Below are positions 9,971 to 21,592 of a DNA stretch of 27,052 nt, piece after piece. This DNA comes from Carex sylvatica. Taxonomy: Eukaryota > Streptophyta > Magnoliopsida > Poales > Cyperaceae. Location of the stretch: contig CAXKVR010000591.1 of assembly GCA_964058845.1 (NCBI GenBank), forward strand, positions 1-27,052, given 5' to 3'. The position numbers and the translations under genes are program-made. Positions within the stretch are counted from its first letter, which is position 1, and every line of letters begins with the position of its first letter. The notes below the pieces were generated by a model that worked only from the letters and a program-made list of their open reading frames with translations, had not been told where the DNA came from and ran no database searches.

Positions 9971-10373
9971 GGGAGGGTTTTGGCGCGCGCGCGCAAATAG
10001 TTTTTTTTTGGTTTTTTTCACCAAAACACGCTGAAAATCTCTTGGTCTTTGAAAATTATCAATAGAATATCGAGAAGTTTTCCGTTTGATTTGTGAAAAG
10101 TGCAAATTATATTCGAAACAATTTGAACGAAACATATAGCTCAGCTGGTGTAGATGTACCCGTGAAGATTAACGATTGCAACACTGAATATTTCATAAAA
10201 TTAAATATAAATAGTGCAATGACTTCAATAATAATTGCTGTAAAAATTTTGAGACATGTACAAGAAAAAATTGTTACGATTATCAGCAAATTTTCTTTTG
10301 TTTATTGTATCACATTTTTATAGACTTGAGCAGTGCTATCCGGTCAAGATTTATGCTAAATAAAATCGTCTAA
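9971..10373. other. Upstream region of the minus-strand gene
   Basis: It contains a (GC)6 run at 9983-9994 immediately in front of the predicted start, a T run at about 10001-10008, and AT-rich DNA beyond. No clear TATA box was identified. The open frames on both strands around 10093-10323 are AT-rich and match nothing I recognise. Confidence 0.4.
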
Positions 10374-12807
10374 TTGTCCACAGATTTTTGTCCACTATTT
10401 GTTCACATAATTGACTTGAACGAATACTGTAAAACTACTTCTACATGCTGTATACTTATACAATATATCACATAAAATATATCAGTTAATCACAAAACAT
10501 CCAACAACTATTTGAAGTGGTCCCATAATAGTTACAAAAAAATATATACTTTCAAACTGTACTTTTGAAAATTAAAGTTATAGAAAGTTATTGGCAGTTA
10601 GTGTTAGTTATTAGCAGTTATTTTGACAAAAAAACATGATAAAAAAGCAAAATTAAATTTACCGATTAATTTTTTTATAATATTTTTTCTCAATTTAATG
10701 AACACACAAATAAATCTCCAAAATAATGAATACTATAAAATTGATCACTTTAACTATAAAAATAAAATATACAAATTATAAAATTACAGACATACAAAAT
10801 TCACAGATGAACGATAAAATAAAATGTTGAAAAATATTAATTTTCAATACTGTAAAAATAGCAAGTTAAACTGTGAAACTATAAAATTATAAAATTATAA
10901 AATTGTAAAATTAGCAGATTAAATAAATTTTAAAAAATATCAATTTTCAATACTGTAAAATTGTAAACTTAAACTGTGAAAATAAAAAGTAAAAACTATA
11001 AATTTACAATAATGTAAAACTAGCAGACGAAAACGATTAAATATAATTTAAAAAATATAAATTTTTAATACTGTAAAATTGTTAATTTAACTGTGAAAAC
11101 AAAACGTAAAAATTATAAAATTTCAATAATGTAAAATAAGCATATAAAAAGGATAAAATAAAATATAAAAATACAAAATTTTAGCTTAAACTACAAAAAC
11201 AAAACATACAACCTACAAAGAATCAATACTGTAAAATTTCTAAATCTAAACTATAAATCAATTCCATGTATACTGTAAATTTTTTAAATCTATATATACA
11301 TCCATCATTTGTTCAACAAAAACATAATATTCACCACACACAGTATCTATTCAACACAAACCATAATATTCACCACAAAATAGCAAACCTAATTATACCA
11401 TTCAACATTCATAATAGCATAAAAAAATATAGAAAAATAACTTATACATTAAAAACCTCTTATATTCATTGTTGGGATGAATAAGAAGCATCATCACAAG
11501 AACCACACATTCTTTTGAGATATCATCATGCATAAAAATAAAATAAACAATGAAACAAATTGAATTTATTACATGTAGGTACTGTAAAACTGTGAACTAT
11601 ATCTTATAAAACACTCTATGTATCATGTAAAACAGTGAACTATATCATGTAAAATTGTGAACTATATATTGTAAACCTGTAAACATCAATAATAATAGAT
11701 ACTATAAAATAGTGCATATATCATATAAAAAGATGAACTATATCCTGTAAAAATATTCTACATATTTCACCAGATCTGAAGTGGTATATGTTAATTGACT
11801 ACTTCATAGACGACAAAATCCCATCATGTTCTTCTTTCGAATGTGAAATCGAATACTGTAAAATAAAATATAGAATCATGTAATTTCGTACATCATACAA
11901 TTCAAAAGAACGACATAAAGAAAATGAACTATGCATTTCAAATCAGACCATCAGATAATGCAAGATTCGTTATTGAACAGTAAATGATACAATTAAAATT
12001 CAAATCAATGTTCATATAATACATACACGCCTGAGACTACATCAATTCAAATGAAACTTCAATAGAAGCAAGGAAATCATGATTATCAATTCAAATCAAT
12101 AGAAGAAACGAAACTTAAATACATTAATAAATAAACAAGTTGTTCTGAATACTGTAAAATCACAAGATACATATTGTAAAACTACAAAGTGAATACTGTA
12201 AAATAACCCGATTATGCTCCAGATCGCCTCACTCTTATCTCTCTTCTCCAAATTGCCTCACTTTCATCTCTCTCCACCATATCGCTCCTCCAGATCGCTT
12301 CTCTTAGATCGTCTCTCTTCATTAGAATCTAAGAGAGATGCCGGAGAAGTCCGTCAGAGAGAAGAAAGCGTCGACGAGTAGTGGCGTCGGTGAGCGACGA
12401 GGTAGTGGTGTTGCCGTTGAAAAATGAACTGTAGGAGAGGAGACCGTTTAGATCTGCACGATCAAGAACCCGTCGAAGAGGAGACCGCCAAAGGAGAGGT
12501 CGTCGGAGGGAAGGGGTTGAGAAGAGGAGAACCGCCAAAGAAGAGAGAAGCATCTCACTGACAATCATAGATTTCTCACTGCTAAAATTTTATTTATGTG
12601 AAGAGAGAAAGAGAGATCGGAAAGAGAGAAATAAGTTTTACTTCTGTGAAGAGAGAGAGAGAAAGAGAACAGAAAGAGAGATTAGTAATTATTTTTAAAA
12701 ATAAAAAGCGCTAATCGATAAATTTTTATAAAAGAAAGGTTGAATACAGTTGGCAATTTGTTAGATTAGCGTTGTGGACAGACGGTGGATAAAACAAGGT
12801 GGACAAG
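10374..12807. mobile_element. Possible non-autonomous element, AT-rich with recurring ACTGTAAAA motif
   Basis: The two ends carry inverted similar sequence: TTGTCCACAGATTTTTGTCC from 10374 and, on the opposite strand from 12807, TTGTCCACCTTGTTTTATCC. The match is imperfect and I could not fix a target duplication. The interior from about 10425 to 12210 is very AT-rich and repeats ACTGTAAA(A) at least ten times, some copies inside degenerate units of 100-155 bp (starting near 10846, 10948, 11070 and 11227). At 12220-12560 the composition changes sharply to GC/GA-rich, gene-like DNA with a 29-codon frame starting at 12339, possibly a captured gene fragment. GA-rich low-complexity sequence follows to 12680. 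Confidence 0.4.
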
Positions 12808-12818
12808 AACCTTTTCTC

Positions 12819-12981
12819 TTATTATTTTGTTCCTTATAAATTTTATATAATTCCAAATCACTTCTCAAACTTTCAAATTCAGTAAATTTCATATGTAAAT
12901 GCAAGGAGTAATCAATAAATACCGTAAGAAGTACAAATGAAAAGTACAACAAGAATAATCCACAGGAGAGAAGCTCCAAAA
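12819..12981 (-). pseudogene. GER 3'-flank fragment (third copy)
   Basis: This stretch matches the 3' flank of GER2 at about 23396-23597, with shared strings such as ATTTTATATAATTCCAAATC and AAAAGTACAACAAGAATAAT. A block equivalent to about 40 bp of GER2 is deleted after AAATGC. Similarity stops at 12981, just before the stop codon would be reached, and no coding exon follows. So a third GER copy once existed here or its end was transposed. It adjoins the end of the AT-rich element at 12807. Confidence 0.88.
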
Positions 12982-13744
12982 CTTAATTAGTCAACCTTGA
13001 TTTGAATTGATTAACTAATTACATTCAAAACTTAATGACTATTACTCATTTATTACCACAATTATACACATACAATATTTGAATATTATATTTTCTTTGG
13101 ACCAGTACAATAACTAAATATCATATGCATATTCACTGTGTATGAATTGGCAAATGATTAATGCCGGTATGAGAGCTTATTTTGACAAGATGATACCTTT
13201 ATTAATTATTTTTCAAAATATATCTTAATCTGAAGTCTTCATAGTGATTTAATATTATCCGAATAAGAAAACAAAATCATCAAAATTTAGCTTAAGCAAA
13301 TAATTCCTATATTCTTATTCAAATATACATATAGTCATTAAATGGTGTATCCATAAGTTAAACTGGCCAAAATAATTGCGCAGCGGAATACCAAAATAAT
13401 GGACAGTGTCATATATTATCAAAACATTTGACCATAAATAATTGATAACTGAATAATACCAAAACTTTAATAATACGAAAAATTGCGCCATTAACATGGG
13501 TATCTAACAAATCAGACCATTGATCATGATTGATAAATCAAAACTGTACAAAATATTTAAAAAATACAAATTAATTGGTCATACGAAAACATAAAGGAAT
13601 TTTTTTTTTTTTTTCACAAATCTATTTCCTCCATTTTTCTCTCAACTCGTAACTAACCACTTAACTAATTGTTGCACCAAAAAAGGTATAGTACAAAGTT
13701 TCAGTACAGCAAACTGTACCTTTTAACCTTAAATACACTTTCAG
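12982..13744. other. AT-rich intergenic stretch
   Basis: No gene was seen. The stretch 13516-13583 (CATGATTGATAAATC core) has a relative at 19423-19555 in front of RING copy 2. A T run lies at about 13601-13614. Confidence 0.5.
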
Positions 13745-15480
13745 TTCAGATTGCAAGTATACAATCCTACCGTGTAGTATATTATCGGGTATCGATCCAC
13801 AGGGAATATGGACAATTACTAGATTTAGACTTTATTAATTAATTTCAGAAAAAAAGTAAGTGCAATAAAGTAGAATAGGGGAGTTTGTTTAAGTAGTCCT
13901 AAAGGTTGGGTTCAATATCCAAAAAAGAGAAATTATAAACAATAAAAGTAAAAAAGAAAAGTAAAATAGAATCTTGGCTGCTTTTAAGAATTGGGAAGAT
14001 CTAGGGGTATTTGGTTTACAATCCCTTGTTAATTCTATCTATTCGGTATTGTTTAAATTCATGTATGATTTGATGAGGTTTCTAACCTAATATGTCATTA
14101 AGGGTCACTTTTGTGAATTAATAACGTGCCTAAGCAATTCGGACTTCACAGTTACGTCATTCATCCTAGCTACCTAGACCATAAGCTCTTGTTAGTGTCT
14201 CATCTCCTTAAATATTGGTACTTCACAGTTACGTCCTTCATACCAATATTCGATTCAATTTGAGATGTCCTAATAAGGGTATGACTTCACAGTTACGTCC
14301 TTTACCAAGTCCCTAACCCTAATTTCTGTAGTTCCGGTTTGATTTCGCAGTTGGTTAGACCTTAATCAAAACCTAAGGTATTTGTGTTCATAATTGGTAC
14401 TCTCCTCTCGTCCTAACTTCTTTGGTTCTTTCGAATCCAAAGCGGAACTACATTGATTTTAAGTACTAATTATGTAGTTAACACAAATTATAAATCTCAG
14501 AAATTAGCATCAAATCCCATAAAACAATCATAATAAAAATAAATAACCGAATAAGATACAATTAAACAAGTTCATGCATTGACCTAAACCCCTAGAGAGA
14601 AAACTAGCCTCTCATGGAGATGCAAGTATTCAACAAAGAATTCATTACAAAAGATTAGCTAAAATAAAGAGAAATTAAATAGAAAAATAGATTACACCCT
14701 TCTCTGGATGAAGAACCCTTATTCTTATCTTCTTCTTGAAATCTTCTTCTTCCTCCTCCTTGAATTGCTTCCTTGATTGCAGAATTTTACGCTAAGTATT
14801 GGTGGAGATGAGATTTTGAGAGATGAGATTAGATCTCTGCGAAGAGATCTCCCTCCGAAGAGAGATGCCCCTCCGAAGAGAGATGCCCCTCCGAAGAGAA
14901 ATCCTTGAATGGGAAAGAACCCCCTCCTTTATAGCAAAATACTATGCCCAATCAAGAAGCATAGTTGTGGGGTGAGTGGGGTTAGTGGGTGCTATTTTTT
15001 TATTGTTTCTCAGGCTGCCTTGTCCAAGTTTAGCTGTCAAAAAGCATCTCTGGCTCGCTAAAAATAGAAACCGTATATTTTTGGCTGTCTGTGGGTCCAC
15101 TGCATCCGTACTGACTCCAAGTTTCCTTTTTTAGATTCTCAGGTTGTAGATCTTCTCGTTGACTTTCCAAAAAGTGATCATATGCCCAAAACGGAGTTAC
15201 GAGTCAAAAGTTGTGGCCGTTTTAAGTTCAGACTCTATTTTTGGCTCTGCTACAGTGCATCCGCACTGGGCTCGGTTTTTTCCTGTGTGACCAGAGTGCG
15301 TCTGCATCGATATCCGTGTGTCTGCACGGATTTTGATGAATATTTTATTATACCTTTTTAAAATTGGCGCGCGTCCAAAAATCCATCTAAGTACTTAGTA
15401 CGTCTGTATCAAAAACTGTGCATCCGCACTGGACATTTTTCTTCATTTTTCTTCGTTTCCTGCAAATTAAAACCAAACAA
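13745..15480. mobile_element. Unclassified repeat-like element with internal short repeats
   Basis: It opens with TTGCAAGTATACAATCC and GGGTATCGATCCACAGGGAA, wording that recurs in dispersed repeats of many plant genomes (from memory, not checked). Inside, the 16-mer ACTTCACAGTTACGTC occurs exactly at 14143, 14220 and 14283. A unit of about 18 bp containing GATGCCCCTCCGAAGAGA is repeated three times at about 14845-14900. The 15-mer GTGCATCCGCACTGG occurs at 15255 and 15418, with a degenerate form near 15103. No reverse transcriptase, integrase or transposase frame is present. Ends are approximate and the class is unknown. Confidence 0.4.
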
Positions 15481-16589
15481 ATGCAGTAACTTGATTCTAG
15501 GTGTATTCTATTCTCTTTATATTCAAAATACAAGATATTTGGTATTATTTCATGATAAAAATTAGATCGAATATGTATATAATTTATGCTTATAACTAAT
15601 TAACTGATTTAACTATCTCTCCATTTGATCTCTCTCCTTCCTCTCCATTCCTTTCTGCCTTTCTCTTTCCCTTCTTCATTTTTTCTCACACTGATCGGAA
15701 CCTCAAATCTATCTTTGAAATGGGAAATGAAATTGATGAATTCTCAATTTCTCTAATCGAATAGTATCCAGAGACTAGAAACGGATTCATTTTAGATGAT
15801 TTGACAGGAAATTTTGGCTGCAGTGAATTCTCATGAAAAACAGTGAGATTTGACGAGAGTTCATTCGATTAAACTAGTGCCAAGTTTTACTTCCAAACAT
15901 ATCCTTTGTAACTTTTCTTTTCTTTTGCTGAGTTCCGATTCTCCTCTTCTATTATGTATGAGCTTTCAATCACAGCCAAGAACAAAAAGAGAAGAAAGGA
16001 GAAGGGATTCTACGAGCTTGTCCAACGCGAGCTTCCAATCTCTATATTTTAACTTACTGATCAAATAAAGAAAGGAAAATGGTAAGCGGCGGGTAAGCAA
16101 GGGGTGCTTTTTGTTTGGTAACCGGTTTCAACAATTAATATGCTTGCTCAATTTGAGGAGAAGCTAGAAGAAGCTTCCATAGTGAATAGATTCAAAATCA
16201 ATAATAGTGAAATCCAGCTTACATTAACCTTTTTATAGTGTCAAAAACTGTTTGGTCAATAGATCTATAATCAAGAAAATGCTCTCGATGCGTTGGATTT
16301 GTTTTGCTGTAAAGTGAATCACTTAGATCCATATTATGTTTGCATATTTCATTATGAATTAGATTATGCCGCATAGATTGATTTTAGTTATTGATTTACA
16401 GTCATATTTTATTTTATAACCTTACACAGCATGATTTTGCTTTTTGTGAATTTTTCTTTTGATAATTTTTCCCGATGCTTTCTTTAAAACGTAAAAAATA
16501 ATTCTTCAAATGCTGTCAAATTCAGCCTGATAGAACTCTAGATGTGTATTTATTACTCTTTTTCTATGAAACTAGCTGACTTATTACAT
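15481..16589. other. Intergenic stretch, no gene supported
   Basis: There is a CT-rich segment at about 15615-15690. A plus-strand frame at 15850-16068 (72 residues) has no recognisable domain. A small palindrome, GAAGCTAGAAGAAGCTTC, is near 16160. Nothing else was identified. Confidence 0.5.
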
Positions 16590-17144
16590 CTTTTGTAAGA
16601 TACAAACACTTGGTACATTAATTATTCACACTTGCATGACAGGTATGAATACTTGCATACTTTATTTTTAAATTTTCAAACGTCATCCAATGTCATAAGG
16701 AAAAAATGATAGAATTTATTAGATATAAACACTTGATACATGAACTATTCACACTTACATGATGAGATGAGATATGAATACTTTCAAACGTAATCCAATG
16801 TCATAAGAAAAAAAATGATAGAATATGTTGGATACAAACACTTGATACATGAATTGTTCGCACTTTTATTACGAGGTATGAATACTTGTAATACTTAATA
16901 TTAAATCTTTCAAACGTCATCCAATTCTATAAGGAAAAAAATTTGATAGAATATGTTAGATATAAACACTTGATACATGAACTATTCACATTTATATAAC
17001 GAGGTATGAATACTTGCAATACTTTAAATTAATACTTTCAAACATCTAGTGCCATATGAAATTTTTTTTGATAATATTTGTTAGAAATAAACACTTGATG
17101 CATGAACTATTCACACTTGCATGCCGATCGATGAATACTTGTAA

Positions 17145-18208
17145 TGTTATTCAAGCAATAATATTTTTCATCTATTTGACTAATTTGCAAAACATACAAT
17201 TATTGAATTTTATAATTTCTTCTATTTTTAGAGTCACGTAGGTTCAAGCAAATTGGAATTGCAATATGAATTGATTGAATTGAAGAAATTATGAAGACAT
17301 TTATCAAGTATTTAATTTAGAATATTTTAATCTTGGTAAAGTGTATTTGATGTTGTTTTACAGGATATAAACGTTGGTAACGTTTGTAAAACGTTATAAT
17401 GATTTAACCTGTAAAAAAACACTGAGAAAAACCTGATCTACAACAAAGGAATGTAAAACGTTACAGCAACTATTTAAAACGTTGTAACGTTTTAATTAAA
17501 TTTTCAAACTTCAGAATTTCTATTTTTGATCAAGTTTTTACAATGCAAATCGTTACGCAACGTTTTATAAATATTGGCAACGTTTTGATCAATCTCGCAG
17601 AAAAGTGAAATATAATTTGAATTTTGAACTAAAACGTTGGTAATGTTTTAAGTACTTAAAAAATTGCTCTTTCTGGAGCTGTCTCTATAAATATAGCAGT
17701 GGGGTCTCTTCCCTACATTGCTCTAGCCGACCCTAAATTTCAAAAATACTGTTTTTCTGTGAGCTTGGTTCCACCATTATTGATTAAGCTTAAAACTTCA
17801 ATATCTTTCAAATAATCTCAAACCCACTTCATTAATCTTGAGTTGGATTAGGTTAAAGTGAGATCTTGAGTGTTTTTCTTGAGAATCTAAACTTTGAGAC
17901 TTCGTTCTCCCTTTGAGTTGGCCATGTGACTTTCCTTTGGTTGTAAGGGCTCACCGGTTCTCTTCTCTAGTTGACCGTGTGACTTTCCGTTGGTTTTAAG
18001 GGCTCACCGGTTCAAAAGTTGTAATCCTTTTGTCTTGGATAATAGAAAGGCGCACCTAGAAGAGGTTGCGACGCCCCGGAGGCGTATGCCTTTGTTTTGT
18101 CAAACTCCATTATCACCCTGCGTATGAAATTTCTCTAAACTCATCTATTTACTTTTAATCGCAATTATTTTTCAATTTTAAGCAATTAATGGTGCAGTTA
18201 GTTTAACA
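17145..18208 (+). mobile_element. Solo LTR of an LTR retrotransposon
   Basis: The 1,064-bp segment begins TGTTA and ends TAACA, the inverted TG...CA ends of an LTR. It is flanked by the 5-bp direct repeat TGTAA at 17140-17144 and 18209-18213, and it interrupts the tandem array exactly in phase. A TATA box, TATAAATATA, is at 17686-17695, so the LTR promoter reads on the plus strand and U3 is about 17145-17715. U3 carries nine AACGTT palindromes. Downstream, a 44-bp direct duplication lies at 17917-17960 and 17970-18013. No internal retrotransposon domain or second LTR is present, as expected after LTR-LTR recombination. Copia or Gypsy origin cannot be decided. Confidence 0.92.
17370..17638 (+). 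promoter_or_regulatory. Cluster of nine AACGTT palindromes in the LTR U3
   Basis: AACGTT occurs at 17370, 17379, 17390, 17457, 17478, 17486, 17559, 17579 and 17633. All lie upstream of the TATA box at 17686. The ACGT core is the class of site bound by plant bZIP factors (established knowledge); binding here is inference. Confidence 0.6.
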
Positions 18209-18990
18209 TGTAATACTTGATATTAGTATTTTTAGTCATCATCCAATGTTATATAGAATTTTTTTGATAGAATTTACTAGATACACACACTTGATACATG
18301 AACTATTTACACTTGTATGACGAGGTATGAATACTTGCAATACTTGATATTAATCCTTTCAAACGTCATTTGATGCAATAAGAAAAAAAATTATTGATAA
18401 AATTTGTAGATACAAACGATTGATACATAAATTATTCACACTTGCATGATGATGTATGAATACTTACAATACATAAAATTAATACTTTCATACATCATGC
18501 AGTGCCATATGGATAAATAAAAATAAAACTTTCATAGATACTGTTAATTATTAACACTTAACGTATGAACTATTTACATTTGCATGACGATGTATAAATG
18601 CTTGCAATACTTGATATTAATACTTTCATATGTCATCCAGTGCCATTTAGAAAACAAATTAAATTGTGATAGAATATGTTAGGTATAAACACTTGACACA
18701 TTAACTATTTTTATTTGGATTATGAGTTATTAATAGTTACATGACGAGGTATGAATACTTGTAATACTTGATATTAATATTTTCAGACGTTAACCAGTGC
18801 CATAGGAATTTTTTTTGATAAAATATGTTAGGTACAAACACTTCTAACATTAATTATTTATACTTGCATAACGATGTATGAATATTTGCACAACGTGGTA
18901 TGAATACTTGCTGGATGAGATATAAATACTTACACGAAAAGGTATTCACGACGAGGTACGAATACATGCATGACGAGGTATGAATACTTG

Positions 18991-19657
18991 CGCGGCGGAC
19001 AAGTCGAAAGTATATCATCATTGATCTCATTTGAAAAAGAAAATTACGTAGAAGACGTTCGTGATTTTAGATTCGCAAATTTTCTCACAGATTATGAGAA
19101 ATATTGGCGAGATTGAACAGAGAAAAAAAAACTCACATTTAAAAACGTGTAAAAGATGGGTGTATAATGTGTCCAGTTTTTTTAGAAATACTTGGTATGT
19201 TAAGTATGTATACTTGATATATTATATATTAATACTTGCGCGTATATGTATTCATATTTGCGCACGTCAGTCGTAAAATCTATCAAATATTAAGTGGTCC
19301 TCCAAGTAATTAATGAAGTTCAGTTAATGAGAAGTCTCTACATGTAGTTAATGTCTGAGGATGAATAAGAGAAATTAATTAGAGAATAGTTAGTCGATTC
19401 CAAACATAAATATTGATAATTGACCATGATTGATAAATCCAAACTGTATAGAATACTTGAAATAAAATATTGACCATAATTGATTAATTAAATAAAAAAC
19501 TATACATAAACGTCCCAATTGATTATACGAGTCAATTTGGCCATACTAAATACAAATTAAAATTCAATTTAATTGGATCGGCCGTAATTTTAACAGAGTT
19601 ACGCGAAACCCAAAAAATATATTTCAAAGTAACGCGAAAACCAAAAAAAAAAAAAAG
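18991..19657. other. AT-rich upstream region of RING copy 2
   Basis: No gene is supported; the 71-residue frame at 19061-19276 is low complexity. The stretch 19423-19555 resembles 13516-13583. An A run at about 19643-19656 directly precedes the duplicated RING block at 19658. This sequence replaces the GER exon that stands in front of RING copy 1. Confidence 0.5.
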
Positions 19658-20036
19658 GAAAATATTACCCGAGCTGGGGTTTATGGTTTATGGTTTAGAT
19701 CTGGAGCGTCTGATCAGAATCGGGCCAAGCTGGCCCAAAATGGAATGCACATGTCTCCTTTAATATTCGTGCTAAAGCTGATTGTACGGTTCGGATCTAA
19801 ACTCTAATTTTGGCTTTAACTCTCAGTTAAATACTAATTTCCTTTTATAGGCCTTTCCTCGGAAACGCTACTTCCATTTTTAACTCAGTTCTCCAATTTT
19901 AGAAACGCTACTTCCATTTTTAGAAACCTTTTCTTTATTATCCACCCCCAAACTTCTTTCTCTTCTCTGATTCTTTCGAGTTCCCTTCTCTCTCATTCTT
20001 CCGGAAACCAAGATAGTTTTTTTTTTTAAGAAAAAC

Positions 20037-21592
20037 ATGGTCAAGAGAATTGGGATTTTCATCGACATTCCAGATGGAAAGAGGAGCAGAATCGAAGCGA
20101 AGGAACATGTAAGAAATTTGGATTAATAATTGAATTTGTAAGATTTTAAGAAGATTACTTTTTTGAAAAACGGTTTCGTCTGTTCTGTATATGTTTGTTT
20201 TCTAAAGCTTTTTTCTGACGAAAAATAAAAACTTGATTCGTACTTGCCAAAAATCAGAATTGACATTCGAGATATATTTTATGGAGATAATAGCATTGGA
20301 GAAATTGATTTTTGTAATTAATTAATTCGCGTTTGTTGGAGATTAGCACCAATTTGTTTTCCTCTCTTTCAAATAGAAACCCGTAATCTTTGCATATTCT
20401 TTCTGAAAATGGTTTGCAGTAAATACGAAATTTGAAATTATTAATTTCTTGCATTTTCTTATTTTCAATAATAACAAAAAGGTTTCAGATTTTGTTCCTC
20501 CTTCCTTTTGCGAGTTCAAATTGCTAAAGAAAAAGATAATTTTTCTATACACCCTGGTTGAACAAATAAGCTTATGATCTTACTACAATTCCACATGGCT
20601 GTCTCCTCATCCACTAAGTCCCTCACTTTGAAACCTCTTTGAACGACCGATGATGACCGGACCTTCATCGCACTGTCACTCCATGGCTCCCCCATTAACA
20701 GCACACATCCTTCCATCTCCAATTACCCATCTTAGTGCCGGCAGTATTGTCTCCCTTAGGCTCATTAAACTCCCTCTGGTTGAACAAATTGTATATTACA
20801 AAATTGGGTAAACAACATTAACTGTTTCCTTAATTACAACCTTACTAAATACTAATATCTCTGTAATATGCTCTGCAGCTGAGTTGTCTGGAGACGGTGT
20901 CAGACCTAAAGCAAAAACTAGAAGAAACAAAGGCCGAAGCTGAATTTTACAAGTTTAGGTGTGAAATCAAGGAGGAGGAGCTAGAGGAACTTCGACGGAG
21001 TGAAAAGAAAAAGGTAGAAGAAGCAGAGACAGACGCTGAATTGTACAAGCATAAGTGTGCTATGAAGGATGAGGATGTAGAGGCAGCAAAGGCAGACACT
21101 GAATATTACAAGTTCAAGTGTGATGCGAGGGATGAGGAGCTAGAGGAGCTTCGACAGAGAGAAAATCAAAACGTAGAAGCAGCAAAGGCTGACACTGAGT
21201 ATTACAAGTTCAAGTGTGATGCGAAGGATGAGGAGCTAGATGAGCTTCGACAGAGCCAAAAAGAGCTACTTGACGAACTAAAGAGAGCCAAGACAAGAGC
21301 AAAGTTGCACCAGAGATTGAATGAAGAGCTCCAAATCTTGCTTGACGAGGATCAGCCAAGGAGGCATGCCCCGGCTCCAGGGGCTGTTGGAGAGGCATTC
21401 AGCAATTGGGATGGGATTACGTGTGACCCTGAAACATGGCACCCGACAACCGTGTGCAGTCGTTGCCGTGACGAAGAGGCTTGCGTGGTGGTGCTCCCAT
21501 GCAACCATCTCTGCCTCTGCGTGGCCTGCGAATTGGAGACCGACAGGTGTCCCGATTGCCGCGCCACAAAGTCAGGAAGTGTTCTGGCTTGA
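20037..21592 (+). CDS. Coiled-coil RING-type E3 ubiquitin ligase, BOI/SBP1-like, copy 2
   Basis: The model joins 20037-20108 and 20879-21592. The 261-residue product is identical to copy 1, including the C3HC4 RING (C217 to C251) and the four-unit coiled coil. The one change inside the gene is in the intron (C20504). The 379 bp in front of the ATG match copy 1, but beyond 19658 the upstream DNA is unrelated, so distal control could differ. The gene is tail-to-tail with GER2, about 2.0 kb from stop to stop. Its substrate and pathway are unknown. Confidence 0.85.
20921..21271 (+). repeat. Coding repeat: four units of a 32-residue coiled-coil module (copy 2)
   Basis: This has the same unit structure as at 3967-4317: 32, 21, 32 and 32 residues, with the core YYKFKCDAKDEELEEL. 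There is no sequence difference between the two genes here. Confidence 0.9.

Larger units (their letters stand above)
16590..18990. repeat. Satellite-like tandem array, about 125-bp period, split by a solo LTR
   Basis: Unit marks (ACTTGATACATGAACTATTC or variants) begin at 16609, 16731, 16840, 16968, 17093, 18289, 18419, 18556, 18691 and 18840. Spacing is 109-149 bp. Each unit includes a GACGAGGTATGAATACTTGC segment and a TTTCAAACGTCATCCA segment. Removing 17145-18208 and one target duplication makes the 17093-to-18289 gap about 127 bp, restoring the period. From about 18880 to 18985 the array collapses into several copies of the shorter unit GACGAGGTATGAATACTTGC. There are no coding frames. 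Confidence 0.88.

Noticed and set aside
11266..11484. AT-rich open frame of 72 residues
   Set aside because: It is low-complexity sequence within the repeat region, with no domain and no splice context.
13745..15480. Retrozyme or hammerhead ribozyme element
   Set aside because: I could not find the conserved CTGATGAG and GAAA core in a workable arrangement.
16590..18990. CRISPR-like repeat array
   Set aside because: Units are long, degenerate and contiguous without unique spacers, and this is a plant genome.
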